Part shown: positions 15,976 through 24,561 of the stretch, one piece after another
Layout: every line of letters starts with the position of its first letter
Position numbering within the stretch: position 1 is the stretch's first letter
DNA from: Xanthobacter sp. NM-25
GTDB taxonomy: Bacteria; Pseudomonadota; Alphaproteobacteria; Rhizobiales; Xanthobacteraceae
NCBI RefSeq assembly: GCF_022138605.1
Contig: NZ_JACBFS010000007.1
Location: forward strand, 130,001 to 194,000
Reading direction: 5' to 3'
Length of the DNA stretch: 64,000 bases
Program-made: the position numbers and the translations under genes
Notes under the pieces: model-generated
Database searches by the model: none
Seen by the model: the letters and a program-made list of their open reading frames with translations, nothing else
Told to the model about the DNA's origin: nothing

Positions 15976-17310
15976 ATGGCTGAAGCGGATCTGGTCATCG
16001 GCGAAGGGCGCACCCTCGCGGCGCATCCGCTGCGGGCGGCGGTGCTGAAGGAATTGCACGCGCGCCCGTTCATGCCGGCGGAGACGCCGCGCCGCATCCT
16101 CCACGCCGCCTTCCTCCTGGATACGGGCGCGGCCGCCCGCGACCGGGCGGCGCTCAGCGCCCTGTGCAGCTCGCGCGGCCTGCCCACCCCGCCGGCCGGC
16201 GCCAAGCATCACCATGTCTCGTTCGGTGGTGCCGACCTGCGCTGGGAGAGCCACGCGGAATTCTGCACCTATACCTGGGATCTGCCCTCGCCCGGCGTGC
16301 TGCCCGGCATGCTGCCGTTCCAGCCGCCGGCGGTGACCCTGGCGAGCCCGTTCGGCGAGATGCCCCAGCCTGGCCCGCTGCTGGTGGCGGTGGACCTGCA
16401 CCTGATCCAGGACACCGCCGAGGACCTGTTCCTCGACAAGGCCTTCAACCGGGCGAGCCTGGCCCGCGCCGACGTCAATGACGGCCTCGCCGAGATCGCC
16501 ACCGATTTCATGGCCGATCCGTCCGGCTTCGTGCGCATCCTGGTGCGCGATCGCGGCCTCGGGGCCGAGGCGGCGGGGGCGCTGGTGCAGCGCCTCCTGG
16601 AGATCGAGACCTATCGCACCCTGGCGCTGCTCGGCCTGCCGGAAGCGCAGCGGCTCGCCCCGGCCATCTCCAAGATCGAGGGGCGGCTGGCGGAGGTGGC
16701 CACCGCCATGACCCATTCGGAGGGGCTCTCCGCCAACAACAAGCTGCTCGACGAGTTGGTGGCGCTGGCGGCGGAGCTGGAGGCGGATGCCGCCGGCTCC
16801 CTGTTCCGCTTCGGCGCCAGCCGCGCCTATATGGAGATCGTGAAGCTCCGCCTCGCCACCATCCGCGAGGTGCCGGTGCCGGGCTTTCCCACCTGGCAGC
16901 AATTTCTCGATCGCCGGATGGCCCCGGCCATGCGCACCTGCTTCGCCATCGAGGAGCGGCAGGACAAGATTGCCCGCAAGCTCGCCAATGCCGCGGACCT
17001 GCTGCGCACCCGGGTGGATGTGGAGCTGGAACAGCAGAACCGCGACCTGCTCACCTCCATGAACGAGCGCACCCGCCTGCAATTGCGCCTGCAGCGCACG
17101 GTGGAGGGACTTTCGGTCGCCGCCATTTCTTATTATGTGGTGAGCTTGGTCCACCACCTCGCCGAGGGGGTGCATCAGAGCGGCATGGCCGAGGCGCTGG
17201 GCCTCCACTTCGACGTGGGGCTCATCACCGCGGTGTCGGTGCCGGTGGTGGTGCTGGGGGTGTGGGGCGTGGTCCGCAAGATCCGCAACGCCCACGGCGA
17301 CCATGACTGA
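15976..17310 (+). CDS. DUF3422 family membrane-anchored protein
   Basis: 444 residues. N-terminal family motif HPLRAAVLKELHARPF (residues 19-34), then a long mixed region. The C-terminal half has helical/coiled segments (LEQQNRDLLTSMNERTRLQLRLQ) followed by two hydrophobic helices (LSVAAISYYVVSLVHHLAEG and GLITAVSVPVVVLGVWGVV). The family is common in proteobacteria and has no established function. The architecture suggests a cytoplasmic domain tethered to the inner membrane. It follows the ABC permease by about 105 bases. Confidence 0.88.
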   Translation: MAEADLVIGEGRTLAAHPLRAAVLKELHARPFMPAETPRRILHAAFLLDTGAAARDRAALSALCSSRGLPTPPAGAKHHHVSFGGADLRWESHAEFCTYTWDLPSPGVLPGMLPFQPPAVTLASPFGEMPQPGPLLVAVDLHLIQDTAEDLFLDKAFNRASLARADVNDGLAEIATDFMADPSGFVRILVRDRGLGAEAAGALVQRLLEIETYRTLALLGLPEAQRLAPAISKIEGRLAEVATAMTHSEGLSANNKLLDELVALAAELEADAAGSLFRFGASRAYMEIVKLRLATIREVPVPGFPTWQQFLDRRMAPAMRTCFAIEERQDKIARKLANAADLLRTRVDVELEQQNRDLLTSMNERTRLQLRLQRTVEGLSVAAISYYVVSLVHHLAEGVHQSGMAEALGLHFDVGLITAVSVPVVVLGVWGVVRKIRNAHGDHD

Positions 17311-17340
17311 ATCTGGCGACCATGATTCGATTTGACAATC

Positions 17341-18210
17341 ATGCCTGAGGCCGGCCGAACGCCCGGCGCGGAGGACACCTTGGATCTCGCGCTCGAATAT
17401 GACAATCGGGCCCGTGTTCCCGACTATCCCGCCATTGTCGATGGCTGGATCCGCCGTTCGGCGACCCTGCGCGCCGAGGTGCCGGCGGCCGATCTCGGCG
17501 TGCCCTACGGCCCCTCGCCCCGGCAGACCCTCGACATCTTGTGGCCCGACGCCTCGCGGCAGGCTCCAGTGGTGCTGTTCTTCCATGGTGGCTACTGGCA
17601 GCACGGCCACCCGCGCAATTTCTCCTTCGTCGCCGAGGGCTGCCTCGGCCAATCGGTGGCCATGGCCATCGCCGGCTATGACCTCACCCCCGACGTGTCG
17701 CTGGCCACCATCGTCGCCCAGGCCCGCGCCGCGGCGCTCTGCCTCGCCCGGCTGGTGGGCCGCAAGGTGGTGGCCTGCGGGCATTCGGCCGGCGGCCATC
17801 TCACCGCCGCCCTGCTGTGCACCCCATGGCGGGAGCATTCCCCCGGCGCGCCGGCGGATCTGGTGCCGGCGGGGGTCGGCCTGTCCGGCGTCTATGACGT
17901 GGAGCCCTTGGTCGCCACCCCGCTCAACACCGCCCTGCGGCTGACGCCGGAAGAGGCGCGGCGGGTCTCCCCCTCCGCCTGGGCGGTGCCGCCGGGCCGG
18001 GTGTTCGATGCCGTGGTGGGCGGTGAGGAAAGCAGCGAGTTCCTGCGCCAAGGCCGCCACATCACCGATCTGTGGGCGACCCAGGGCGCCACCACCCGCT
18101 ATGTGGAACTGCCCGCCACCAACCATTTCACCATTCTCGAGCCGTTGACCGATCCGCGATCGGCGCTGGTGCAACGGCTCACCAGCCTGGCCCGCGGCAT
18201 CACCGACTGA
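17341..18210 (+). CDS. Alpha/beta hydrolase (esterase / kynurenine-formamidase-like)
   Basis: 289 residues. Shows the oxyanion-hole motif FFHGGYW and nucleophile elbow GHSAGG. The N-terminal LEYDNRARVPDYPAIVDGW is of the type seen in BD-FAE/kynurenine formamidase-like hydrolases. The catalytic His is probably in ATNHFTIL. No tryptophan-degradation genes are adjacent, so the substrate is open. Start uncertain: ATG at 17341 is used; an in-frame TTG at 17380 has a much better ribosome site (GGAGG, 5-base spacing) and would begin at LDLALEYD. Confidence 0.85.
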   Translation: MPEAGRTPGAEDTLDLALEYDNRARVPDYPAIVDGWIRRSATLRAEVPAADLGVPYGPSPRQTLDILWPDASRQAPVVLFFHGGYWQHGHPRNFSFVAEGCLGQSVAMAIAGYDLTPDVSLATIVAQARAAALCLARLVGRKVVACGHSAGGHLTAALLCTPWREHSPGAPADLVPAGVGLSGVYDVEPLVATPLNTALRLTPEEARRVSPSAWAVPPGRVFDAVVGGEESSEFLRQGRHITDLWATQGATTRYVELPATNHFTILEPLTDPRSALVQRLTSLARGITD

Positions 18211-18256
18211 GCCGCCGCCCCATGCCAGGCCCGCCCGGCCTGGCCCTGGAGTTCCC

Positions 18257-18916
18257 ATGGAAACCGCCCCCGCCCAGCCCGTGCAGATCGCCATCGTCCC
18301 CGTCACCCCGTTCGCGCAGAATTGCTCGATCCTGTGGTGCACCAAGACCATGAAGGGGGCAGTGATCGATCCCGGTGGCGATGTCGACCGCATCCAGGCG
18401 GCCGTCGCCGAAACCGGCGTCACCATCGAGAAGATCCTGCTCACCCACGGTCATGTGGACCACGCGGCCGGCGCCGCCGCGCTCGCCGAGCAGCTGAAGG
18501 TGCCGGTGGAAGGGCCCCATGCCGCCGACCAGTTCCTGCTCGACGAGATCCCCGCCTCGGCCACCAAGTTCGGCTTCGAGGGCGGCGGCCGGGCGGTGAC
18601 GCCGGATCGCTACCTGAGCGAGGGCGATGCCTTGAGCGTGGGCGCGCTCGACATCGACATCCTCCACGTGCCCGGCCACACGCCCGGGCACCTGGTCTTC
18701 GTGCTGAAGGACGCCAACATCGCCATCGTCGGCGACACCCTGTTCCGCGGCTCGGTGGGGCGCACGGATTTTCCCTATGGCGACCATGAGCAGCTCATTG
18801 CCGGCATCGTCGAAAAGATGCTGCCGCTGGGGGATGGCGTGGTGTGCCTGCCGGGACATGGCCCTTTGACCAGCATCGGCGACGAGCGCGCCCGCAACCC
18901 CTTCCTGCCGCGCTGA
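18257..18916 (+). CDS. MBL-fold hydrolase, YcbL/glyoxalase II-like
   Basis: 219 residues. Metallo-beta-lactamase fold with the metal motif LTHGHVDHAAG (HxHxDH), then HVPGHTPGH, GDTLFRGSVGRTDFP and the C-terminal CLPGHGP. This set matches the short YcbL-like glyoxalase II group (one-domain thioesterases acting on glutathione thioesters or similar). It lies 9 bases before the DUF1045 gene, suggesting co-transcription. It lacks features of PhnP, so the phosphonate neighbour does not by itself make it a phosphonate enzyme. Confidence 0.9.
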   Translation: METAPAQPVQIAIVPVTPFAQNCSILWCTKTMKGAVIDPGGDVDRIQAAVAETGVTIEKILLTHGHVDHAAGAAALAEQLKVPVEGPHAADQFLLDEIPASATKFGFEGGGRAVTPDRYLSEGDALSVGALDIDILHVPGHTPGHLVFVLKDANIAIVGDTLFRGSVGRTDFPYGDHEQLIAGIVEKMLPLGDGVVCLPGHGPLTSIGDERARNPFLPR

Positions 18917-18925
18917 CGGCCGGCC

Positions 18926-19624
18926 ATGACCCATCGCTACGCGCTCTATCTGGCTCCGCCGGCCGCCAGCGCCCTGTGGCGGTTCGGCTCCGCGGTGGTC
19001 GGCTACGACGCAGAGACCGGCGCCGAGCTGGCGCCGCCCGAGGTGGCCGGGTTCGATGCCGAAACCTGGCGCACCCTCACCGGCGAGCCACGCCGCTACG
19101 GCTTCCACGGTACGCTGAAGGCGCCGTTCCGGCTGGCGCCGGGGGTGAGCGAGAGTGATCTTCAGGCCCAGATCGCGATGGTCGCCGCCGGCCAGCACCC
19201 GTTCGAGCTGCCGCCGCTGGTGGTGCGGGCCATCGGCCCGTTCATCGCGCTCGTGCCGGCGGCCCCGGCGCCGGCCCTCGACGACCTGGCCCGCAGCATG
19301 GTCCTCGGCCTCGAACCGGCGCGCGCCCCGCTGAGCGCCGAGGAGATCGCCCGCCGCCGGCCCGAGCGGCTCACCACCCGCCAGCGCGCCCATCTCGAAC
19401 GCTACGGCTATCCCTATGTGGGCGAGGACTTCCGCTTCCACATGACCCTCACCGGTCCGCTGGAGCCGGAGACCCAGGCCCACGCCCTCAACGCGCTGAG
19501 CGACGCCTATGGCGCCTGCGGCGCGGAGGCGCCCCTCACCATCACCGAGGTGGCGCTCTACACCCAGGCCAGCCCCGACAGCCGGTTCCGGCTCAGCCGC
19601 CGCATGCCCCTCGGAGCGCCCTGA
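18926..19624 (+). CDS. DUF1045 / 2H-phosphoesterase, phosphonate-metabolism associated
   Basis: 232 residues. It has two HxT motifs, HGTLKAP (about residue 57) and HMTLTGP (about 172), the hallmark of 2H phosphodiesterases. The family (DUF1045) is usually annotated as a putative phosphonate metabolism protein and sits in C-P lyase operons of many proteobacteria. Here it is about 40 kb from the phn genes at the right end of the window. A role in clearing a cyclic phosphate or phosphodiester intermediate is an inference from fold and genome context in other species. Confidence 0.87.
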   Translation: MTHRYALYLAPPAASALWRFGSAVVGYDAETGAELAPPEVAGFDAETWRTLTGEPRRYGFHGTLKAPFRLAPGVSESDLQAQIAMVAAGQHPFELPPLVVRAIGPFIALVPAAPAPALDDLARSMVLGLEPARAPLSAEEIARRRPERLTTRQRAHLERYGYPYVGEDFRFHMTLTGPLEPETQAHALNALSDAYGACGAEAPLTITEVALYTQASPDSRFRLSRRMPLGAP

Positions 19625-19760
19625 GCGCGGCCGGCCGCGTGTATTGATTCGGCCTGCAACCCACCAACACGTGGCCGCGCGCACCCACCGGCGCCCGGCT
19701 GCGTTCCGCGCAGGGCTGGATTGCCGAGCGGGCCAAAGCCTGTCGCACCAAGAACTTATA

Positions 19761-19784
19761 CAAACTCTTGCACAAGCTCTTGCA
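19761..19784. repeat. Tandem 12-bp repeat upstream of kpsF
   Basis: CAAACTCTTGCA and CAAGCTCTTGCA sit head to tail (11 of 12 identical) 73 bases before the kpsF start. The 233-base gap holds no gene, and this is its only AT-leaning patch (with CTTATAC just before it). It could be an operator, but no known consensus is recognised. Confidence 0.5.
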
Positions 19785-19857
19785 AACGCTGCGTTCACCC
19801 GGCGTCACGCGGCGCGGATGCTCCCCCTGCGGCGCGAATGGTGCTAAGACAACCGGC

Positions 19858-20874
19858 ATGATGCCCTCTTTGAAGATCCCTGTTCCAGGTGCCGACGAGC
19901 AACCGATGCGGCCCTCTTCCGTCACGTCCGCTCTGGCCACCCTCGACGCGGAGAGCAACGGCCTCAAAGCCCTGACGGCCGCCATCGCCGGCCCGCTCGG
20001 TGCCGCCTTCGAGACGGCGGTGGAGACCATCCGCAACGCCCGCGGCCGGGTGGTGGTGACCGGCATGGGCAAGAGCGGCCATGTGGCGCGCAAGATCGCC
20101 GCCACCCTCGCCTCCACCGGCACCCCCGCTTATTTCGTGCACCCGGGCGAGGCGAGCCACGGCGACCTCGGCATGATCACCGGCGATGACGTGATCATCG
20201 CCCTGTCGTGGTCCGGCGAGACGGCGGAGCTGCGCGATCTCGTCGACTATTCCAGCCGCTTCGGCGTGCCGCTGATCGCCTTCACCTCCAATCCGCAGAG
20301 CACGCTGGGGCGCACGGCACAGGTGCTGCTGAGCCTGCCGGTGGAGCCGGAAGCCTGCCCCCACGGCCTCGCCCCCACCACCTCCACGGTGATGCAGCTG
20401 GCGTTGGGTGACGCGCTGGCGGTGGCCCTGCTGGAGAGCCGCGGCTTCACCGCGCTGGACTTCCGGCAGTTCCACCCCGGCGGCAAGCTGGGTGCCAAGC
20501 TCAAGTTCGTGCGCGACGTGATGCGCGACCGCGACGCCCTGCCGGTGGTGCGCCGGGGCACGCTGATGGGCGAGACGCTGGTGGAGATGAGCGCCAAGGG
20601 CCTCGGCTGCGTCGCGGTGGTGGACGAGGACGCGCGGCTGATCGGCATCGTCACCGACGGCGACCTGCGCCGCCACATGACCCGCGACCTCACCGTGCAG
20701 ACCGTGGAGACGGTGATGACCGCCGCGCCGAAGACCGTGCGCCCGGACCAGCTGGCGGTGGAAGCCCTCAAGATCATGAACGAGCGGCAGATCACCACCC
20801 TGCTGGTGGCCGAGGACCAGGCCCTGAAGGGCGCGCTGCACATCCACGACCTGCTGAGCACCGGCATCGCCTGA
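19858..20874 (+). CDS. kpsF: Arabinose-5-phosphate isomerase (KpsF/GutQ family)
   Basis: 338 residues. Interconverts ribulose-5-P and arabinose-5-P, the first step of Kdo synthesis for lipopolysaccharide. SIS domain with VVVTGMGKSGHVARKIA, ALSWSGETAELRDL and the HGLAPTTSTVMQLALGDAL block, then FHPGGKLGA, then two CBS domains (MRDRDALPVV... and VMTAAPKTV...). Starts at adjacent ATGs (19858/19861) lack a strong ribosome site; an ATG at 19906 is possible. Kdo partner genes are not in the window. Confidence 0.93.
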   Translation: MMPSLKIPVPGADEQPMRPSSVTSALATLDAESNGLKALTAAIAGPLGAAFETAVETIRNARGRVVVTGMGKSGHVARKIAATLASTGTPAYFVHPGEASHGDLGMITGDDVIIALSWSGETAELRDLVDYSSRFGVPLIAFTSNPQSTLGRTAQVLLSLPVEPEACPHGLAPTTSTVMQLALGDALAVALLESRGFTALDFRQFHPGGKLGAKLKFVRDVMRDRDALPVVRRGTLMGETLVEMSAKGLGCVAVVDEDARLIGIVTDGDLRRHMTRDLTVQTVETVMTAAPKTVRPDQLAVEALKIMNERQITTLLVAEDQALKGALHIHDLLSTGIA

Positions 20875-20910
20875 GCGCAGTCGAGGGCCTTCATCCCCGG
20901 TGCACGCCGC

Positions 20911-21690
20911 TCAGACCATGAGGGGCGCCGGCGCCGGGCGGCTGGTGACCAGGCGATGCAGGGTGGTGATGGTGGACGCATCGGCGATGCCGTCCACCCG
21001 CGTCCGCCGGAAGTGGCGCTGGAACGCGGTCACCACTTGGGTGGTGGCCGGGTCGAACACACCTGTCACTTCAAGGCCATAGCCATAGAGCGCGAACAGC
21101 GCCTGGAGCGCCGACACCGGCTCGCCATAGTCGCCGGGCATCAGAAAACGGCCGCCGGTGAGCGGCGTTTCGGGCACCAGATGGCCGATGCCGGCGGCGT
21201 GGAGGGCCTCCCAGGGGAAGTTCTCGCCGGGATCTTGCTTCCGGTCCGGCGCCACATCCGAATGGGCGAGCACCCGATCGGCGCGGATGGCGTGCCGCGC
21301 CTGCAGATCCGCGCACAGCGCGATCACCGCCGCGATCTGCGCCCCGGGAAAGGCCGGCAGCCCGAAATCGTGGCCGCCATTGACGATCTCGATGCCGATG
21401 GAGCGGGAATTGGTATCGGTGATGCCTTCCCAGCTGGACCGGCCCGCATGCCAGGCCCGCTGCGCTTCCGGCACCATCTGGATGATGCCGCCATCCTCCA
21501 GCACCACATAATGGGCCGAGACTTCGGCGGCCGGATTGCGCAGCTGCTCCACCGCCGCCTCGGCGCTGGCCATGCCCGTATAGTGCAGCACCAGCATATC
21601 GACCGGCGCACGGCGCGCGCCGAAATTGGGCGAGGGCACCAACGTGGTGACCAGGCAGCAGTCGGCCCTCATCTCAACCGGCCCGCTCAT
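20911..21690 (-). CDS. N-acetylmuramoyl-L-alanine amidase (AmiD/Amidase_2 type)
   Basis: 259 residues. Amidase_2 fold with VLHYTGM (zinc His), AHYVVLEDG, RAWHAGRSSW and the late LAHSDVAPDRKQDPGENFPW. A C-terminal peptidoglycan-binding domain (GVFDPATTQVVTAFQRHF...) follows. It cleaves the amide between MurNAc and the stem peptide. No clear signal peptide is seen, so it may be a cytoplasmic recycling amidase (AmpD-like) or have a missed N-terminus. Its ATG overlaps the stop of the DjlA-like gene by 4 bases. Confidence 0.92.
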   Translation of the reverse strand: MSGPVEMRADCCLVTTLVPSPNFGARRAPVDMLVLHYTGMASAEAAVEQLRNPAAEVSAHYVVLEDGGIIQMVPEAQRAWHAGRSSWEGITDTNSRSIGIEIVNGGHDFGLPAFPGAQIAAVIALCADLQARHAIRADRVLAHSDVAPDRKQDPGENFPWEALHAAGIGHLVPETPLTGGRFLMPGDYGEPVSALQALFALYGYGLEVTGVFDPATTQVVTAFQRHFRRTRVDGIADASTITTLHRLVTSRPAPAPLMV

Positions 21691-22394
21691 CGCAACCCCC
21701 GCATCTGTGCAATCCGTCCATAGGCGACATTGAGGGCCGCCACCCGATCATTGGCGAGCTTCACCGCCGCCGGCGGCAGGCCGCGCCCGGCGATGCGATC
21801 GGGATGATGGCTCGCCACCAGCGCCCGCCAGCGGGCCTTCACCTGCGCATCGGAGGCCTCCGCATCGAGATCCAGCACCGCATAGGGATCATCGGGCCGG
21901 CGCACGTGGCGCGCCTCGATACGGGCATAGGCCGGGCCGCTGAAGCCGAGGATGCGGCCGACCTCCTCCAGAAAGGCGAGCTCCCGCGGGTGCAGGGCAT
22001 GGTCGGCCTTGGCCACGTGGAACAATGCGTCGATGAGGTCTTCGCGGGTGTCGGGATCGTCGGCGAACATCTCCGCCACCTGGCGGGCATAGGCCTCGTA
22101 GCCCGCCACGTCCGCCTTGGCGAGATTATAGAGCCGCGAGACCGCCTCGAAATCCTCCGGCGGAATGTCGAACACCTCCTGGAAGGCGGCCACCTCAGCC
22201 GGCACCACCACCCCGTCGGCCTTGGCCATCTTGGCCGACAGGGCGATGAGCGCCACGGAGAAGGCGGCCGGCCGGGGCGCCGGCGCCAGCAGCAGCCGAT
22301 CCAGCACCACCCCGGCCAACGCCCCGAGCAAGGCTCCGAGCGGCCCGCCCAGCACGAAGCCGACGCCGGTGCCGCCGATCAATCCTATGGTCAA
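21687..22394 (-). CDS. DjlA-like protein (TerB domain plus C-terminal J domain)
   Basis: 235 residues. A glycine-rich membrane segment (GLIGGTGVGFVLGGPLGALLGALAG) is followed by a TerB/DjlA-type helical domain (ALSAKMAKADGVVV...) and a C-terminal J domain with the HPD motif in SHHPDR. A DnaK co-chaperone anchored to the inner membrane is the likely role. A TTG start at 22394 is chosen: GGGAG lies 6 bases upstream and it yields the normal DjlA-like N-terminus; the ATG at 22445 has no family support. It lies 25 bases after the histidine-kinase gene. Confidence 0.88.
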   Translation of the reverse strand: MTIGLIGGTGVGFVLGGPLGALLGALAGVVLDRLLLAPAPRPAAFSVALIALSAKMAKADGVVVPAEVAAFQEVFDIPPEDFEAVSRLYNLAKADVAGYEAYARQVAEMFADDPDTREDLIDALFHVAKADHALHPRELAFLEEVGRILGFSGPAYARIEARHVRRPDDPYAVLDLDAEASDAQVKARWRALVASHHPDRIAGRGLPPAAVKLANDRVAALNVAYGRIAQMRGLR

Positions 22395-22419
22395 ATGTGT
22401 CTCCCTGGTCGGCGCCGGG

Positions 22420-24561
22420 CTAGCCGAGCAGTGCGGCATTCTCAAGGGCGCCGTGGGCCGACGCCGCCGGCAGCCACACCGTGAAGACGCTGCCCTGGCC
22501 AGGCGCGCTCTCCACCTCCATCACGCCGCCGGCCCGCTCCACCAGGGTGTAGCTGATGGAAAGACCGAGCCCGGTGCCGCCCTCGCCCTTGGTGGTGAAG
22601 AAGGGATCGAACACCCGGGCGAGCTGCGCCGGGGCGATGCCGACCCCGGTATCGCGCACCGCCACCGCCACCCCGGCCTGCCCGCCGCGCGCGCCGTCAC
22701 GGACGGTGAGGGTGAGCGTGCCGCCGGCCGGCATGGCATGGATGGCGTTGACCATCAGGTTGATCAGCACCTGCTGCAGCTCCACCCGGTTCATCAGCAC
22801 CATGCCCGTGGCCTGCTCGTGCCGCACCACCTCGATCTCCGAGCGGGCCAGAAGGTGCTGCACCAGCAGCAGGCAGTCGCCCACCACATCCACCGGGCTC
22901 ACCGGCTCGCGGGCGCCGGCGAACTCGTCCGGACGCGCGAACTGCAGCAACTTGGACACGATGATGTTGATGCGGTGCACCTGCTGGTCGATGAGGGCGA
23001 ACTCGCCTTTCACCGGGCCCGCAGCGCCGCCCAGAAGCTCCCGCGCCACGTCCAGATTGCCCTGGATCACCGCCACCGGATTGTTGATCTCATGGGCGAT
23101 GCCGGCGGTGATCTCACCGATGGCGGCGAGCTTGCCACTCATCACCAATTGCCGCTGGGCGGCGGCCAGCTCCGCATTGGCGGCCTCCAGCTCGCGGGTG
23201 CGGGCGGCCACCCGGGCATCCAATTCCTCCGCCCATTGGCGCAGCTGGGCATCGCGCTGCTGCAGCAGGTCGAGCATGGCGTCGAGATGGTGGGCGAGGC
23301 GACCGATCTCGTCGGCCGGGCCGGTAAGGCCGGTGCGGGCATCGAGGGCGCCGGCCTCCACCTTGGAGATGGTGGCGTTCATCGCCTCCAGCGGCCGGAA
23401 GATGCCGGCGGCCCAGCGCAGCAGAATGGGAATGGTGACCAGCGCCACCAGCAGAAAGCCCACCCCCACCGAGGCCAGGATGGCCCGTTTCAAGGCCAGG
23501 AACGGAGCCTCCAGGAAGCCCACATAGAGCATGCCCACCCGCTGGCCGGCGGAATTGAGGATGGGTTCATAGGCCGAGATGTACCAGTCGTTCACCACGA
23601 AGGCGCGGTCGAGCCACACTCGCCCCTCGCCCAGCACCGCCGCGCGCACCTCCCGCGACACCCGGGTGCCCAGCGCCCGCTGGCCCTCGAACAGGCGCAC
23701 ATTGGTGGAAATGCGCACATCATCGAGGAACAGCGTGGCGGTGCCCTCGCTGCCCTCCGGCAAAGCGCCGCGGCCATAGACCAGATCGTTGATGGTGTCG
23801 ATGAAATCGAGATTGCCATTGAGCAGCACCCCGCCCACCAGCACCCCGCGATGGTCGCCGGCCAGCAGCACCGGCGCCGCCGACTGCACCACCATGCCGC
23901 GCACCTCCTCGGTGCGGGTGGTGGGCACGGCGCCGGGGGTGGGCACCAGTTCCACCCGCGCCCGCTCGGCCAGCGCCGGCGAGAGCCGCGCCAGGGTGGC
24001 GGCACCGAACACGTCGATGCCGGAACCGGCCTTGCCATCCAGCGCCCGCAGCACCACCGAGGACTGGGTGACGGCGGTGCCATCCGGCCGCGCCCCCGGC
24101 GGCGCGGCGGCCACCAGCGCATCGCGGGCATCGAGCACGTAGAGGAAATCGAGGCCGAGGGCAGCGCGGCGGGTATTGAGGAAGGTGGCGAGCGCCGCCG
24201 GATCGCCGGCCTGCGCCACCTTCTCGAACGCCACCGAATCCCCCAGCGCATGCAGCGTCTCGTCGGAACGCTCCATCAGCCGGTCGAGATACTGGCGGGC
24301 GATGGTGAGATCGCCCTGCACCTTGGAAATGAGCAGCCGGTCAAACTGCCGGGTCCACCAGCCCACCGCCACCAGCAGCACCACCGGCAGAATGATGAGC
24401 ATGGGTAAAAGCGCGATGGCCAAGAGCCGCGCCCGCACGGTGCCAACGCGCCCGTATCCCAACCGCCCGTATCCCAAACGCCCGTGGCTCACTCGCCAGT
24501 TCCCCAATCGCCCGCGGCCAAGGGCGGGCCGCGCCCCATCGGCGGGAGCCCCTTCAGCCAT
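22420..24561 (-). CDS. Sensor histidine kinase (DctB/NtrB-like, double-Cache style sensor)
   Basis: 713 residues. TM1 at about 45-66; a large periplasmic sensing region (about 70-355) that looks Cache-like (NDWYISAYEPILNSAGQRVGMLYVG); TM2 at about 363-385; HAMP (RPLEAMNATI...); a coiled coil; then HisKA with AHEINNP (phospho-His490) and an HATPase domain with NLMVNAIHAM, DTGVGI and GTGLGLSI. It phosphorylates the NtrC-class regulator, whose gene overlaps by 8 bases. The ligand is probably a small carboxylate, inferred from the linked OFA transporter. The N-terminus carries a GRLGY repeat. Confidence 0.93.
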   Translation of the reverse strand: MAEGAPADGARPALGRGRLGNWRVSHGRLGYGRLGYGRVGTVRARLLAIALLPMLIILPVVLLVAVGWWTRQFDRLLISKVQGDLTIARQYLDRLMERSDETLHALGDSVAFEKVAQAGDPAALATFLNTRRAALGLDFLYVLDARDALVAAAPPGARPDGTAVTQSSVVLRALDGKAGSGIDVFGAATLARLSPALAERARVELVPTPGAVPTTRTEEVRGMVVQSAAPVLLAGDHRGVLVGGVLLNGNLDFIDTINDLVYGRGALPEGSEGTATLFLDDVRISTNVRLFEGQRALGTRVSREVRAAVLGEGRVWLDRAFVVNDWYISAYEPILNSAGQRVGMLYVGFLEAPFLALKRAILASVGVGFLLVALVTIPILLRWAAGIFRPLEAMNATISKVEAGALDARTGLTGPADEIGRLAHHLDAMLDLLQQRDAQLRQWAEELDARVAARTRELEAANAELAAAQRQLVMSGKLAAIGEITAGIAHEINNPVAVIQGNLDVARELLGGAAGPVKGEFALIDQQVHRINIIVSKLLQFARPDEFAGAREPVSPVDVVGDCLLLVQHLLARSEIEVVRHEQATGMVLMNRVELQQVLINLMVNAIHAMPAGGTLTLTVRDGARGGQAGVAVAVRDTGVGIAPAQLARVFDPFFTTKGEGGTGLGLSISYTLVERAGGVMEVESAPGQGSVFTVWLPAASAHGALENAALLG
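24449..24493 (-). repeat. 15-bp tandem repeats at the 5' end of the kinase gene
   Basis: Two almost identical 15-bp units (24449-24463 and 24464-24478; core CGCCCGTATCCCAA) and a diverged third (24479-24493). They encode a GRLGY-type repeat just before TM1. In-frame length variation here would change only the cytoplasmic N-tail. Confidence 0.8.

Noticed and set aside
17296..17324. Direct repeat GGCGACCATGA around the DUF3422 stop
   Set aside because: Only 11 bases, two copies; likely a small slippage duplication without a role, and it does not define an attachment site.
15883..18444. 853-codon open frame opposite the DUF3422 and hydrolase genes
   Set aside because: Same antisense artefact; the plus-strand genes have family motifs and ordered starts.
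18257..18916. MBL hydrolase as PhnP
   Set aside because: The motif set (LTHGHVDHAAG, GDTLFRGSVGR) is that of the YcbL/glyoxalase II group, not the PhnP type, despite its DUF1045 neighbour.
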